Assembly: GCA_024760905.1 (NCBI GenBank)
Contig: CM045745.1
Coordinates: 464,501 to 528,500, forward strand
Direction of reading: 5' to 3'
DNA: 64,000 bases
Source of the DNA: Plotosus lineatus
Taxonomy: Eukaryota; Chordata; Actinopteri; Siluriformes; Plotosidae
Part shown: positions 37,258 to 47,453 of the stretch, in pieces
Layout of the letters: every line of letters begins with the position of its first letter
Position numbering within the stretch: position 1 is the stretch's first letter
Made by a program: the position numbers and the translations under genes
Notes under the pieces: generated by a model
The model's input: the letters and a program-made list of their open reading frames with translations, nothing else
The model's database searches: none
Told to the model about the DNA's origin: nothing

Positions 37258-38298
37258 CAGACGCTCCCCGACTTACGTTTTTAATTGGTTTCGGATGGCC
37301 GAACGCAAGTTGAAAGTGAACGCAAGTTGTTACAGTGATGTATGACGCTCATACTGCACGATACATCCATAAATACCATTACCGTATCTCACAAAACACC
37401 CCTAAATCAATTATTATAAACATAACATTGTAAAATAATGTCAAATATATCAAATAATATCAACATCAATTTCAAATAAATGAAATTCATGCGCAATAAT
37501 TTCAAATAGATAAATTTTAATCAAATTCACTCATCAAATATCAAATACAGTATCAAATATAACCTTAAACATTCCCTATGATGCAATCTTTCTGCTTGTA
37601 AATGGTTCCCATGGTCGACGGAAGGTCACTTTACATGAAGCTGAGCCAAGTCACATTCCATGAAGCTTAAAACGGCCAATCAACGCTTACAATATGTGAG
37701 GTACTCAACACCGAAAGTAGTTTACTTATTTTTTGCTTGAGACAAAGCGCAGGTTATATGGACGTCTGGTCTTTCAAGTGAGCAAGGGTGCCGTTGAATA
37801 CTGGTTTAGTACTCAGCCTGCACTGATGTGAATCACCAGCAAAGCAGACAGTTCTCTTTCTTTTCTGGATTCGGGTTTTCATTCATTTAACAACTCTCTT
37901 TGCTTCACTGAGTATGCATGGTAGATTGCGCCGATCTGAGCAGATAGTTAATTCATCTCTGTGTATGAGACTTGCACCCATGCTAGTAGGCTTACGCTTC
38001 TGACCAACCATATTTGCTTAGGGTTACAAAAGTCCGCAAAAATAGGAACAAAAGATCACAGAGACGACGTCTTAACACAAGGGTGACATGCTATATAACT
38101 GATATATAAAACGATGTATATATAACTGAACTAGGAAGAAGGAGGGGCACGCTCAGTCTGTCGTTTGTCATTACATCAGCGTACTACATAGGTACGTCTA
38201 AACTCAAAATTTGACAAATTTTTTTTTTGAGGGGGGAAAAAAAAACAAAAACATAAAATCAAGAAAACATAAGACGGGGAACGTCTGCATCAGAAAGT
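37258..38298. mobile_element. Tigger-like non-autonomous element with replaced interior
   Basis: The left end CAGACGCTCCCCGACTTACG and the right end AAGACGGGGAACGTCTG are inverted repeats. On the minus strand the transposase start (MVGQKRKPT, ending about 38,013) and a later piece (GTIYKQKD, about 37,570-37,620) are separated by about 365 bp of unrelated sequence (37,625-37,985). That sequence stands in place of the helix-turn-helix seen at 7,568-7,783. The same rearranged interior is in the copy at 43,300-44,090. Confidence 0.65.
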
Positions 38299-38532
38299 GA
38301 CCGGATCTTTGCTCACTGCTGCATGGACAATGACATCAGTTCAGAAGCTCTTTGTTGAGCATCAATTATAAAAAGAAAGTGCACAAAAAACAACAAAGGA
38401 ACTACACGTGTATATTCACATGTTCACACATACCCGACATACATTATGCACCCTTCTCTGTAAGGGTGAGAGCTTTTGATTATAACATACATAGCACTAA
38501 AAATACGAGATATTCAGCATCTCTGTACTTAC

Positions 38533-38795
38533 TCCTGAGTGTGTGACGGTGGGGCTGTCTTCACTGCTTCTGCTCTGCTCATTCACAGTAATTTGCTCTG
38601 TGGCATCTGCTCGAGCTTCATCTTTCTCCTGGTGCTTGTCTGGTACCTCCTTCTTCACCTCCAGTTGCTGCTGAGTCATGCTCGTAGGTGTTCCTGCTGA
38701 CGTGGCACTGGATGTGATGGGCGGAGACGCCAGCACAGGGTTTACCAGGCCCACCTGAGGTACTACCGGTAGATTTGGCCGGACAGGTGTGACAC
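38533..38795 (-). CDS. puf60: PUF60, linker exon
   Basis: Encodes about 88 residues: VTPVRPNLPVVPQVGLVNPV, LASPPITSSATSAG, then a Gln/Lys/Glu-rich part (MTQQQLEVKKEVPDKHQEKD) ending PTVTHSG. It corresponds to the flexible linker between RRM2 and the UHM, aligning with [20 protein letters not shown] and PILASPP of human PUF60. Its acceptor is TTGTTTTTAAG, and the donor GTAAGT at 38,527-38,532 follows a complete Gly codon. The C-terminal half is not conserved with human. A further linker segment expected before the UHM was not found. Confidence 0.85.
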
Positions 38796-38893
38796 CTTAA
38801 AAACAAACAAGGGGTGTGGGCAACATTTATTTCATCAAGACATTCCAATGAGATTCAGTCTATTATTTTCAAATGATAAAGCCAGTGTCAGAC

Positions 38894-39011
38894 CTGTAAT
38901 TAAGCCAGGAGCCTGGGCTGCCAGTACAGCCTGAGGGAGCCCCATCTGCTGGCTGAGGAGCTGAGCAGGAGATGCCAATGAGCCCAGCACGGATGCCCCG
39001 GCAACAGCCTC
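38894..39011 (-). CDS. puf60: PUF60, alanine-rich linker exon
   Basis: Encodes [39 protein letters not shown] and the first base of a Gly codon (39 codons plus 1). It matches EAVAGAAVLGTLGTPG...LPQAVMAAQAPGVITG of human PUF60, slightly shortened. The acceptor is TATTTTTCAG and the donor GTCTGAC. The upstream exon is 21.6 kb away, across a repeat-filled intron, while the downstream exon is only about 100 bp away. Confidence 0.92.
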
Positions 39012-39371
39012 CTGAAAAATACGTCACACACAAACACCAAAAGACACAAAATTGATGAAAAATGTCATCAAATGACCAAAACTATACATTACCATAGGTC
39101 AAACATGAGTCATTTACATCTGGATGCGAACTTGTGGTGAGGAAGGAAGGGGGTGGAACCCAGGGCAAATTAGTACAGATACATTAGTGTTTATGGCCAG
39201 AAGAATATTTCACAGTTCTATGAGCTAATAAATGCTCCTCATTCAGAATCGACACTACACAAGCACAACAAAAACCATGAGTAATGTGAGTGTATGGCGA
39301 CTGGTTCAGTGAAGCATTAACAACCACCCAGTTTAAAATCCAGAAAGATGTTTATACTGCAACTGATAATA

Positions 39372-39617
39372 TTCATTAATTTTCTGTAACCGCTTAACCT
39401 TAATTAGGGTCAGGGAGAGGGCCTGACATGAATCTCAGCCGACTCCTGCCGAGGGCAGAGTACACCCTGGAAGGCTCGACAAGGCCATCGCAGGGGGGAA
39501 ACACGCTGACAGCAATGCAGCTCCCAGGGAGTGACAACCAGTTGAGAGTGAGGCTTGAACCCACAACCTTGGGATCAGTGATCCAGCACCTTTACCATCA
39601 AGCTGCCACTGCCCCTG
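39372..39617 (-). mobile_element. tRNA-derived SINE, internally deleted, tail type B
   Basis: The tail TTCTGTAACCGCTTAACCTT then AATTAGGGTC is followed by CCGAGGGCAGAGTACACCCTGG. Most of the body is missing. The head carries GGCTTGAACCCACAACC and GCTGCCACTGCCCC. About 360 bp upstream (transcript sense) of the PUF60 exon at 38,894-39,011. Confidence 0.7.
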
Positions 39618-39734
39618 CTCATATTTACATACTCACATACTTACTCAGACGAGTGCATGTCAAATTCGAACATCACCCAAAATTTGATTTATTTCAGTAA
39701 TTCAGTCCAAAAATGAAACTCTGAATATTATATA

Positions 39735-41583
39735 TCACTACCGGGTGGTGAGTTGGCTTTGGTGGTGTGGGAGGTTGCCTTCCAGACCTGGCAGGCCCAA
39801 GCGTGTAATCAGGGTCTGCTGGGAACGTTTGGCTGACTCCCCTGTCCGAGAGGCCTTTAACTCCCACCTCCGGCAGAGCTACAACCACGTTCCGGAGGAG
39901 GCGGGGGACATGGAATCTGAATGGGCCATGTTTCGTGCCTCCATTGCTGAGGCGGCAGCCCATAGCTGTGGCCGTAAGGTCGTCGGTGCTTGTCGTGGCG
40001 GTAATCCTCGAACCGGTGGTGGACACCTGCGGTGAAGGGGGCCGTCCAGCTGAAGAAGGAGGCCTATCGGGTTTTATTAGCCTGTGAGAGCCGAGGCTGT
40101 CGCAGATGCAAAATCTCGGGAGTGGGAGGAGTTCGGTGAGGGCCTGGAGAGTGATTATCGGTTGGCCTCAAAAAGGTTCTGGGCCACCGTCCGACGCCTC
40201 AAGAGGGGGAAGCAGTTCTTCACAAACACTGTTTACAGTGGAGGTGGGGAGCTGCTTACCTTGACTGGGGATGTTGTTGAGAGGTGGAGGGAATACTTTG
40301 AGGACCTCCTCAATCCCACCAACATGCCCTCCGTGAAAGAGGAAGACCCTGGGGGTTCGGGTGAGGGTCCGCCCATCACTGGAGTGGAGGTCACTGAGGT
40401 TGTCAAAAAGCTCCTCGGTGGTCGAGCTCCGGGGTTGGATGAGATCCGCCCGGAATATCTCAGGGCTCTGGATGTTGTAGGACTGTCTTGGTTGACACGT
40501 CTCTGCAACATCGCGTGGTCATCAGGGGCTGTACCTCTGGATTGGCAAACTGGGGTGGTGGTCCCAATTTTTAAGAAGGGGGACCGGAGGGTGTGTTCCA
40601 ATTATCGTGGAATTACACTCCTCAGCCTACCTGGGAAAGTCTATGCAGGGGTACTAAAGAGGAGGATCCGACCAATAGTCGAACCTCGGATTCAGGAGGA
40701 ACAATGTGGTTTTTGTCCTGGCCGCAGCACTCTTGACCAACTCTATACACTCCACAGGATTCTGGAGGGGGCATGGGAGTTTGCCCAATCTGTCCACATG
40801 TGCTTTGTGGATTTGGAGAAGTCTTTCGACTGTGTCCCTCGAAAGATCTTGTGGGGCGTGCTCCGAGAGGACGGCGTTCCGGATCCGTTGCTACGAGCTA
40901 TTCGGTCGCTGTATCACCGGAGCCAGAGTTTGGTCCGTATTGGTAACAGCAGGTCGGATTCGTTTCCAGTGGGAGTTGGAGTCCGCCAAGGCTGTCCTTT
41001 GTCACCGATTCTGTTCATAATTTTTATGGACAGAATTTCTAGGCGCAGTCGAGGCGATGAGGGGTTCTGATTTGGTGGCCATCGGATATCATCTCTGCTT
41101 TTTGCGGATGATGTTGTCCTTTTGGCTTCATCAAGTCGGGCCCTCCAGCTCTTATTGGAGCGATTCGCAGTTGAGTGCGAAGCAGCCGGGATGAAGATCA
41201 GTACCTACAAGTCCGAGGCCATGGTTCTCAGTCGGACAAGGGTGGAATGCACCCTCCGGGTCGGGAATGAGGTCCTGCCCCAAGTGGAGGAGTTTAAGTA
41301 TCTTGGGGTCTTGTTTACGAGTGAGGGAAGGATGGAGCGAGAGATCGACAGACGGATCGCCGCAGCCTCTGCTGTTAAGCGGTGCCTGTACCGGTCCGTC
41401 GTGATGAAGAAGGAGCTGAGCCGCAAGGCAAAGCTCTCAATTTACCATTCGATCTACGTTCCAACCCTCACCTATGGTCACGAGCTTTGGGTAATGACCG
41501 AAAGAACAAGATCACGGACACATTCGGCTGAAATGAGCTTCCTTTGCCGGGTGGCGGGGTTCCCCCTTAGAGATAAGTTTTAT
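39735..41583 (+). mobile_element. Rex3 retrotransposon (RTE clade), truncated both ends
   Basis: Plus-strand reading frames give the linker and reverse transcriptase of Rex3, a non-LTR element typical of teleosts. TGGCAAACTGGGGTGGTGGT (40,543 on) and CAAGGCTGTCCTTTGTCACC match the two sites widely used as Rex3 markers. The endonuclease domain at the 5' end and the RT C-terminus plus 3' UTR are missing. The sequence stops in PLRDKFY, and an unrelated 89-bp repeat begins at 41,584. Confidence 0.88.
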
Positions 41584-41586
41584 TAA
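40084..41586 (+). pseudogene. Rex3 reverse transcriptase, broken
   Basis: The first frame (328 residues) contains LLGGRAPGLDEIRPEYLRAL, GVVVPIFKKGDRRVCSNYRG, CGFCPGRSTLDQL, CFVDLEKSFDCVP (motif A) and VGVRQGCPLSPILFIIFMDR (motif B). It ends in a premature TGA at 41,068. The catalytic box FADDVVLLAS follows at about 41,101 and the second frame continues EEFKYLGVLFTSEGRMERE to YGHELWVMTERTRSR. An earlier frameshift near 40,030 separates the N-terminal linker. All palm aspartates are present, but the frame is interrupted, so it is inactive. Confidence 0.88.
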
Positions 41587-41672
41587 TCACCTGAAGAGAG
41601 AGGATGGTTTCACCACCCCTCGAAACAGATCTGTAGTGATAAATGGAGTTTCAATAGAAAGTCTTTGTCCTG
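41584..41672 (+). repeat. 89-bp unidentified repeat, copy 1
   Basis: Starts TAATCACCTGAAGAGAGAGG and ends AGTCTTTGTCCTG. It matches 50,465-50,553 at 87 of 89 positions. It directly abuts the truncated Rex3 end. A few tens of bases downstream is GGATCTACTCAGAAAAT, the complement of AATTTTCTGAGTAGATT found just before copy 2. Confidence 0.8.
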
Positions 41673-41769
41673 CCTTTTTATTTTTGTTTATTTGCTCTAC
41701 CAAAAAGTATTCAGCACTCTCCTACGGAAGGATCTACTCAGAAAATCCTCTATATATGTATAATATATG

Positions 41770-41772
<3 letters not shown>

Positions 41773-41815
<43 letters not shown>
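41773..41815. repeat. (TA)n microsatellite
   Basis: About 20 TA units, between the 89-bp repeat region and a SINE fragment. Confidence 0.95.
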
Positions 41816-41817
<2 letters not shown>

Positions 41818-41957
41818 GCAAGGGACAGAAACACGCTAACGGCTTTGCAGCCTACTCTTTACGAAAGTCAGCAATGGTTCACACACACACACACACAATA
41901 TACCATAGACAGTGAGAGACATGGCCTGCCTTTGATAACCCAGTTAACTGCACTGGG
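41816..41957 (-). mobile_element. SINE body fragment
   Basis: AGGGACAGAAACACGCTAAC, AAAGTCAGCAATGGTTC, a (CA)n insertion, CATAGACAGTGAGAGACATGG and CCCAGTTAACTGCACTGGGG. Head and tail are missing. Confidence 0.7.
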
Positions 41958-42061
41958 GAAAAACATTTTAACAACATTAAACCATATTATTAACATATTT
42001 ATTCATTAAACCATTATTAAACATTTTTATTAACACACACACATCTCTCTTTCTCTCGCGC

Positions 42062-42440
42062 GCTGCGGGCCACGCCCACAAGACGTGGAATTCAAAGCGC
42101 ATTCCCTGCTTGACAAACTCAACTTTGATTCCTTGAGGGATCGAGATGCCAGATAAGCTCAAATGCACCAACATTTATTAAACATTTACTGAATTAAACA
42201 ACTGAAAAGAAATAAAAACTAAAGCGTTATTCCTTCTCTCTCTCTCTCTCTCTCTCTCGTGCATGCACTGCGGGCCATGCCCACAAGACGTGAATTCAAA
42301 GCGCATTCCCTGCTTGACAAACTCAACTTTAATTTGATTCTCTGTGGGGATCGGAATTTCAGATGAGCTCAAATGCACCCACATTTATTGAACATTTTCT
42401 GAATTAAAACAACTTAACAAACTAAAGCGTGAAGCTTCCT
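42062..42440. repeat. tandem duplication, unit about 205 bp
   Basis: The units starting at 42,062 and 42,267 both read CTGCGGGCCA(C/T)GCCCACAAG, then AAAGCGCATTCCCTGCTTGA, AGCTCAAATGCACC and (A)TTTATT. A (TC)n run separates them. Diverged versions occur at 46,615-46,800 and, reversed, within 58,920-59,080, so the unit belongs to a Tigger-like element interior. Confidence 0.65.
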
Positions 42441-42469
42441 TCTGTCGCTATCTGGGAGGCCAGCAGGGC

Positions 42470-42585
42470 GGGATGTGAAATTTTGATTAGCTCGTTTGAA
42501 TTTTGAATTTCTTTTCGTAAGAAGGGGTTGTTTCGTATTTCGGGGATGGTAACTCAGGAAAATGTTTTTCGTCATCCCGGGATTT
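42470..42585. mobile_element. Tigger-like element end fragment
   Basis: TTGAATTTCTTTTCGTAAGA, GGTTGTTTCGTATTTCGGGG and AAAATGTTTTTCGTCATCCC correspond to the right arm at 58,550-58,672. It is cut off by the Tc1 element at about 42,586. Confidence 0.5.
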
Positions 42586-43277
42586 TTATTGTTTTAATAC
42601 TGATGAATTTGGCATACAGCTCATGAAAACCAAAAATCCCTATCTCAAAAAATTAGCATATTTCATCCGACCAATAAAAAAAGGGGTTTTAATACAAAAA
42701 AAAAGTCAACCTTCAAATAATCATGTTCAGTTATGCACTCAATACTTGGTCGGGAATACTTTTTTCCTGGTTGTGCAGCGTTTTCTGCCACACTTTTTCC
42801 TCCCCAAAGACGTCCCACTGAGGTGCCTTGATACAGCACTCTGGGAACAGCCTATTCACTCAGAGATTTCTTTCTGTGTCTTACCCTCTTGCTTGAGGGT
42901 GTCAATGATGGCCTTCTGGACAGCAGTCAGGTCAGCAGTCTTACCCATGATTGTGGTTTTGAGTATTGAACCAGGCTGAGAGTTTTTAAAAGTCTCAGGA
43001 ATCTTTTGCAGGTGATTAGAGTTAATTGGTTGATTCAGATGATTAAGGTAATAGCTCATTTCGAGTACCTTTTCCTGATGTGCTAATTTTTTGAGATAGG
43101 AATTTAGGGTTTTCGTGAGCTGTATGCCAAAATCATCAGTATAAAAACAATAAAAGACCTGAAATATTTCATTTGGTGTGCAATGAATCTAAAATATATG
43201 AAAGTTTAATTTTTATCAGTACATTACAGAAAATAGTGACCTTTATCACAATATGCTAATTTTTTGAGAAGGACTAG
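42586..43277 (-). mobile_element. Tc1-type transposon with large internal deletion
   Basis: The right terminus GCTAATTTTTTGAGAAGGA (to about 43,275) and the sub-terminal ATCCCTATCTCAAAAAATTAG block match the larger copy at 62,467-63,900. The transposase start MGKTADLTAVQKAIIDTLKQ is readable on the minus strand (42,856-43,059 frame). It jumps to the far end, so about 640 bp of the catalytic part is deleted. The left outer terminus is lost. Confidence 0.8.
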
Positions 43278-43299
43278 TATATATATCTGTTATGTAGCG

Positions 43300-44090
43300 T
43301 GTTACCCTTGTGTTAAGACGTCGTCTCTGTGATCTTTGTGTTTACACTGTTTTTGCGGACTTTTGTAACCCTAAGCAAATATCGTTGGTCAGAAGTGTAA
43401 GCCTACTAGCATGGGTGCAAGTCTCATTCACAGAGATGAAGTTACATATCTGCTCGGATCGGGGCAATCTACCATGCATACTCAGTGAAGCAAAGAGAGT
43501 TGTAAAATGAATGAAAACCCGAATCCAGAAAAGAAAGAGAACTGTCTGCTCTGCTGGTGATTCACATCAGTGCAGGCTGAGTATTAAACCAGTATTCAAT
43601 GGCACCCTTGCTCACTTGAAAGACCGGAAGTCCATATAACCTGCGCTTTGTCTCAAGCAAAAAATAAGTAAACTAGTTTCGGTGTCGAGCGCCTCACATA
43701 TTGTAAGCGTTGATTGGCTGTTTTAAGCTTCATGTAAAGTGACTCCGCTCAGCTTCATGTCATGTGACTCGGCTCAGCTTCATGTAAAGTGACCATCCGT
43801 CGACCATGGGAACCATTTACAAGCAGAAAGATCGCATCATAGGGAATGTTAATGGTTATGTCTGATACTGTATTTGATATTTGATGAGTGATTTTGATTA
43901 AAATTTATCTATGTGAAATCTTTTTGCTTGAATTTAAGTTTATTTTAAATTAATGTTGATATTATTTGATATATTTGATATTTTACGTTATGTTTCTAAT
44001 AATTGATTTAGGGGTGTTTTATGAGATACGGTAATGGAATTTATGGATGCATAATACACTACGAACGTCATACATCACTGGAACAAACAG
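43300..44090. mobile_element. Tigger-like non-autonomous element, plus orientation
   Basis: Contains TTGTAACCCTAAGCAAATAT, GTCAGAAGTGTAAGCCTACT (transposase start), then the same unrelated interior as 37,625-37,985, then CGACCATGGGAACCATTTAC. It ends GGGGTGTTTTATGAGATACGG near 44,030. A LINE fragment begins at about 44,091. The interior includes a triplicated AGCTTCATGTAAAGTGACT motif (43,728-43,792). Confidence 0.6.
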
Positions 44091-45105
44091 TAACAGAGGG
44101 ATAAAGTTGATGAGCCATACAATGAAGCTATGGGAAAGAATAGTGGAAGCTAGACTAAGGGCAGAGGTCAGCATTTGTGAACAACAGTTTGGTTTCATGC
44201 CAAGAAAGAGCACCACAGATGCAGTGTTTGCTTTGAGGATGTTAATAGAGAAGTACAGAGAAGGTCAGAAGGAGCTGCATTGTGCCTTTGTGGATCTGGA
44301 CAAAGCATATGACAGGGCGCCGAGAGAGGAACTGTGGTATTGCATGAGGAAGTCTGGAGTGGCAGAGAAGTATGTTAGAGTGGTGCAGGACATGTATGAG
44401 AGATGTAGGACAGTGGTGAGGTGTGCTGTCGGGGTGACAGAAAAGTTCAAGGTGGAGGTGGGACTACATCAAGGGTCAGCTCTGAGCCCCTTCTTGTTTG
44501 CTATGGTGATGGACAGGCTGACAGAGGAGGTTAGACAAGAATCTCCATGGACTATGATGTTTGCAGATGACATTGTGATCTGTAGTGAGACCAGAGAACA
44601 AGTGCAGGAAAATCTAGAGAGGTGGAGGTATGCCCTTGAAAGGAAAAGGAATGAAGGTTAGGCTCAGTAAGAGCAGAAATAAAGAAGATGGCTGATTTTA
44701 AGTACTTAGGCTCAACAATCCAGAGGAATGGAGAGTGTAGAAAAGAGGTGAAGAAGTGCGTGCAGGCAGGTTGGAATGGTTGGAGAAAAGTGTCCGGTGT
44801 GATGTGTGATAGGAAGGTATTGGAAAGAAAGAAGGTAAAAGTGTACAAGACAGTGTTGAGGTCAGCGATGTTGTATGGTTTAGAAACAGTGGCCCTGGGG
44901 AAAAGACAGGAGGCAGAGCTGGAGGTAGCACAGATGAAAATATTGAGGTTCTCTTCGGGAGTAACGAGGATGGATAGGATCAGGAATGAGTACATCAGAG
45001 GAACAGTACATGTTAGAGGTTTTGGAGACAAATTCAGAGCGGCTAGATTGAAATGGTTTGGACATGTACAGAGTAGGGATAGTGAGTATATTGGTAGTTG
45101 GATAC
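44091..45105 (+). mobile_element. RTE-type LINE, internal fragment with reverse transcriptase
   Basis: The plus-strand frame 44,047-44,661 has QQFGFMPRKSTTDAVFALRM, CAFVDLDKAYDRAP (motif A), GLHQGSALSPFLFAMVMDRL (motif B) and MFADDIVICSETREQ (catalytic box). After a frameshift and small deletion near 44,660, the frame 44,688-45,209 continues FKYLGSTIQRNGECRKEVKK to WFGHVQSRDSEYIGSW. Both the 5' half and the 3' terminus are missing. It sits between two pieces of Tigger-like element. Confidence 0.8.
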
Positions 45106-45440
45106 TACCTATTTATACCGAGTCACTTTACATGAAGCTTAAAACAGCCAATCAACGCTTACAATATGTGTGGCGCTCAATACCGAGAGTAGTGTACTTG
45201 CAAAAGTAGCTGTGGGTTATACGGACTTCGGTCTTTCAAGTGCACAAGGGTGCCGTTGAACTCGTTTAGAACACAGCCTGCACTGATGTGAATCACAGAG
45301 CGGAGAGTTCTCTTTCCTGGATTCGGGTTTTCATTCAGTTTACAACTCTCTTTGCTGAACTGAGTATGCATGGTAGATTGTGCCAATCTGATCAGACGGT
45401 TAATTCATCTCTGTGTATGACACTTGCACCGATGCTAACA
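45106..45440. mobile_element. Tigger-like interior segment, inverted copy
   Basis: ACCGAGTCACTTTACATGAAG to GTATGACACTTGCACCGATG is the reverse-orientation counterpart of the interior at 43,390-43,790. With that copy it brackets the LINE fragment. Confidence 0.6.
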
Positions 45441-46079
45441 TGTGCAGGAGCCGGAGGCGGTACTAAGAAACTGTGCTTTATTCTCACACTCACACTTTGT
45501 TTGATTGACAGTATTCATCTATTATTGCTTACTGATAATATGGTTGTTGATTGGTCAGCTCGGCTTGTCCGTTAAACGTTAACTTCCGGTTTACTTCCTG
45601 ACTCTAGTCATGCGGAATTTATCACCGACTTTCTCTTCAATAGCAGTCATTAAGTTTATTTATAAGATTGTGGAGACACATAATTTCTTGTCCAGCGTAA
45701 CTCAACTCCTGCTGGGGGGGGGGGGGGGGGGTGCACGTTCAACCTGTGCACCCACCCAGCCTACGCCCTTGTGTAGCCTTAAACTTTAAAAGCTTCAAGC
45801 GTTAAAACTGGTGTTATGTCAAGCAGAGCAAATCAAACGATGTTGTTGTGCGTATTCCGCTCTTAGGTGGTTGGCGAATCGTGGATTGAGAGTTTCAAAT
45901 GGACACGCACCAAAAAAAAAAAAAAGAAGAAAATAAAAAACCTTTACGAGCACATGCATTATTGTTGATCAACATTTTTATAATATTAAAAAGCGTACAC
46001 AGACATCTTACCCCCTCCATCCCTAGCGTACGTTTTGTACGCTTAGGAAAATGTTGAATATCCCCTTAACATATTTATT
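45441..46079. other. no gene seen; poly(G) tract
   Basis: Intronic sequence with an 18-G run at 45,714-45,731 and an A-rich stretch at about 45,910-45,940. No recognisable element. Confidence 0.45.
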
Positions 46080-46436
46080 ATTCATTCATTCATTCATTCA
46101 CTTTCTGTACCCGCTTAATCCTAATTTGGGTCGCAGGGAGGCTGGTGCCCATCCCAGCCAACTTCGGGCGAGGGCAGAGTACACCCTGGACAGCTCGCCA
46201 GGCCATCGCAGGGCGGAAACACGCTGACGGCTTTGCAGCCTACTCTTGTCGAAAGTCAGCAATGGTTCTTTTACATGCCTCACACCATAGACAGTGAGAG
46301 ACATGGCCGGCCTTTGATAACCCAGTTAGCTCCACTGGGGGGGGACAGTGACAACCCTGTGGAGAGTGGGACTCGAACCCCCGACCTTTGGATCAGCGAT
46401 CCAGCGCCCTATACCACTAGACCACCACTGCCCCTA
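46080..46436 (-). mobile_element. tRNA-derived SINE, full length, tail type B
   Basis: The best-preserved copy. On the minus strand the head has the A box TGGTCTAGTGG (46,414-46,424) and B box GGTTCGAGTCC (46,369-46,379). The shared body has AAAAGAACCATTGCTGAC and CAAAGCCGTCAGCGTGTTTC. The tail has CCAGGGTGTACTCTGCCCTC, GACCCAAATTAGGATTAAGC and a final (AATG)n. Both boxes match the RNA polymerase III consensus. Confidence 0.85.
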
Positions 46437-46466
46437 TTAATTAAACCATTATTAAACATTTTTATG

Positions 46467-46469
<3 letters not shown>

Positions 46470-46552
<83 letters not shown>
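46470..46552. repeat. (CA)n microsatellite
   Basis: About 40 CA units with one TA interruption; it follows the SINE head side. Confidence 0.95.
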
Positions 46553-46558
<6 letters not shown>

Positions 46559-46599
46559 CAAAATACAGTATGCATTAAATGTGTATTGTATACACATTA

Positions 46600-46836
46600 A
46601 ATGTTTATTGTGGTGCTGTGGGCCACGCCCACAAGCAGGACTCTGGAGCATTTTAAGACGTGGACGTCAAAGCACATTCCCTGCTTGACAGACCGGAGGT
46701 CCAGATGAGCTGTGTTTTTGCTCACGTGCGCCACATTTATTAAACATTTAGTTAATTAAACAACTTAAAAAACTCTTTAAAAAGTTAAGCCTCCTTTCAT
46801 CTCTGATTGACTCTGTAGACAGTCTCTCGAAATCAA

Positions 46837-46902
<66 letters not shown>

Positions 46903-47453
46903 CTCGGGCCCCGCCCACACGCAACACACAGCTGACGGAACAATTCTATTTAAATGTTTAAATGGACGGGATGTTTTATTTAAAGCGGAATTACAGTACC
47001 TATCTGAAAGATCAGAGGTCCTCATTCAATATTAACTTGATAATACTAATCTGTTTTAATATCGTGCCGAAATAATCGCCTCTGTCATTGTATTTCCGCT
47101 TTAAGGTCTCCTTCTGGTTCAATATCGTCCCGATTGTAGAGGGGTTTCGGTGATAATGAAATATAACGCTGTATGATCAATCTCAAAACAAGCCAACAGT
47201 CAACTCTCCTTCACGCGTGTGACAAACAGGAAGTATGGATACAGGAAGTATGGGTAACGTTCAGCTGCGTTATCCCTCCTAGCCAATGGGAGGCCAGCGG
47301 GCGGGATGCTGGGAGACAGCCAATGAGAGAGCAACTCGCGCATCGTGTGAAATTTTGAATGGCGCATTTCGCGCTTTTCGTTAGAGGAGGTTGTTTTCGT
47401 ATCCCGGAATTTCCGTACACATGGGATTTTCGTAAGTAGGGGGCCGACTGTAA
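46600..47453. mobile_element. Tigger-like element, right arm
   Basis: Contains a diverged copy of the 205-bp unit (GGGCCACGCCCACAAGCAGG, AGCACATTCCCTGCTTGACA), a (TC)n(CA)n run (46,835-46,898) and GGAGGCCAGCGGGCGGGATG. It ends GTAAGTAGGGGGCCGACTGTA. The same terminus is at 58,645-58,672. Confidence 0.55.

Noticed and set aside
40084..41070. 328-residue open frame as a host gene
   Set aside because: It carries Rex3 reverse transcriptase motifs and both Rex3 marker sites, with a premature stop.
46233..46688. 151-residue frame with a poly(His-Thr) run
   Set aside because: Runs through a SINE and a (CA)n microsatellite.
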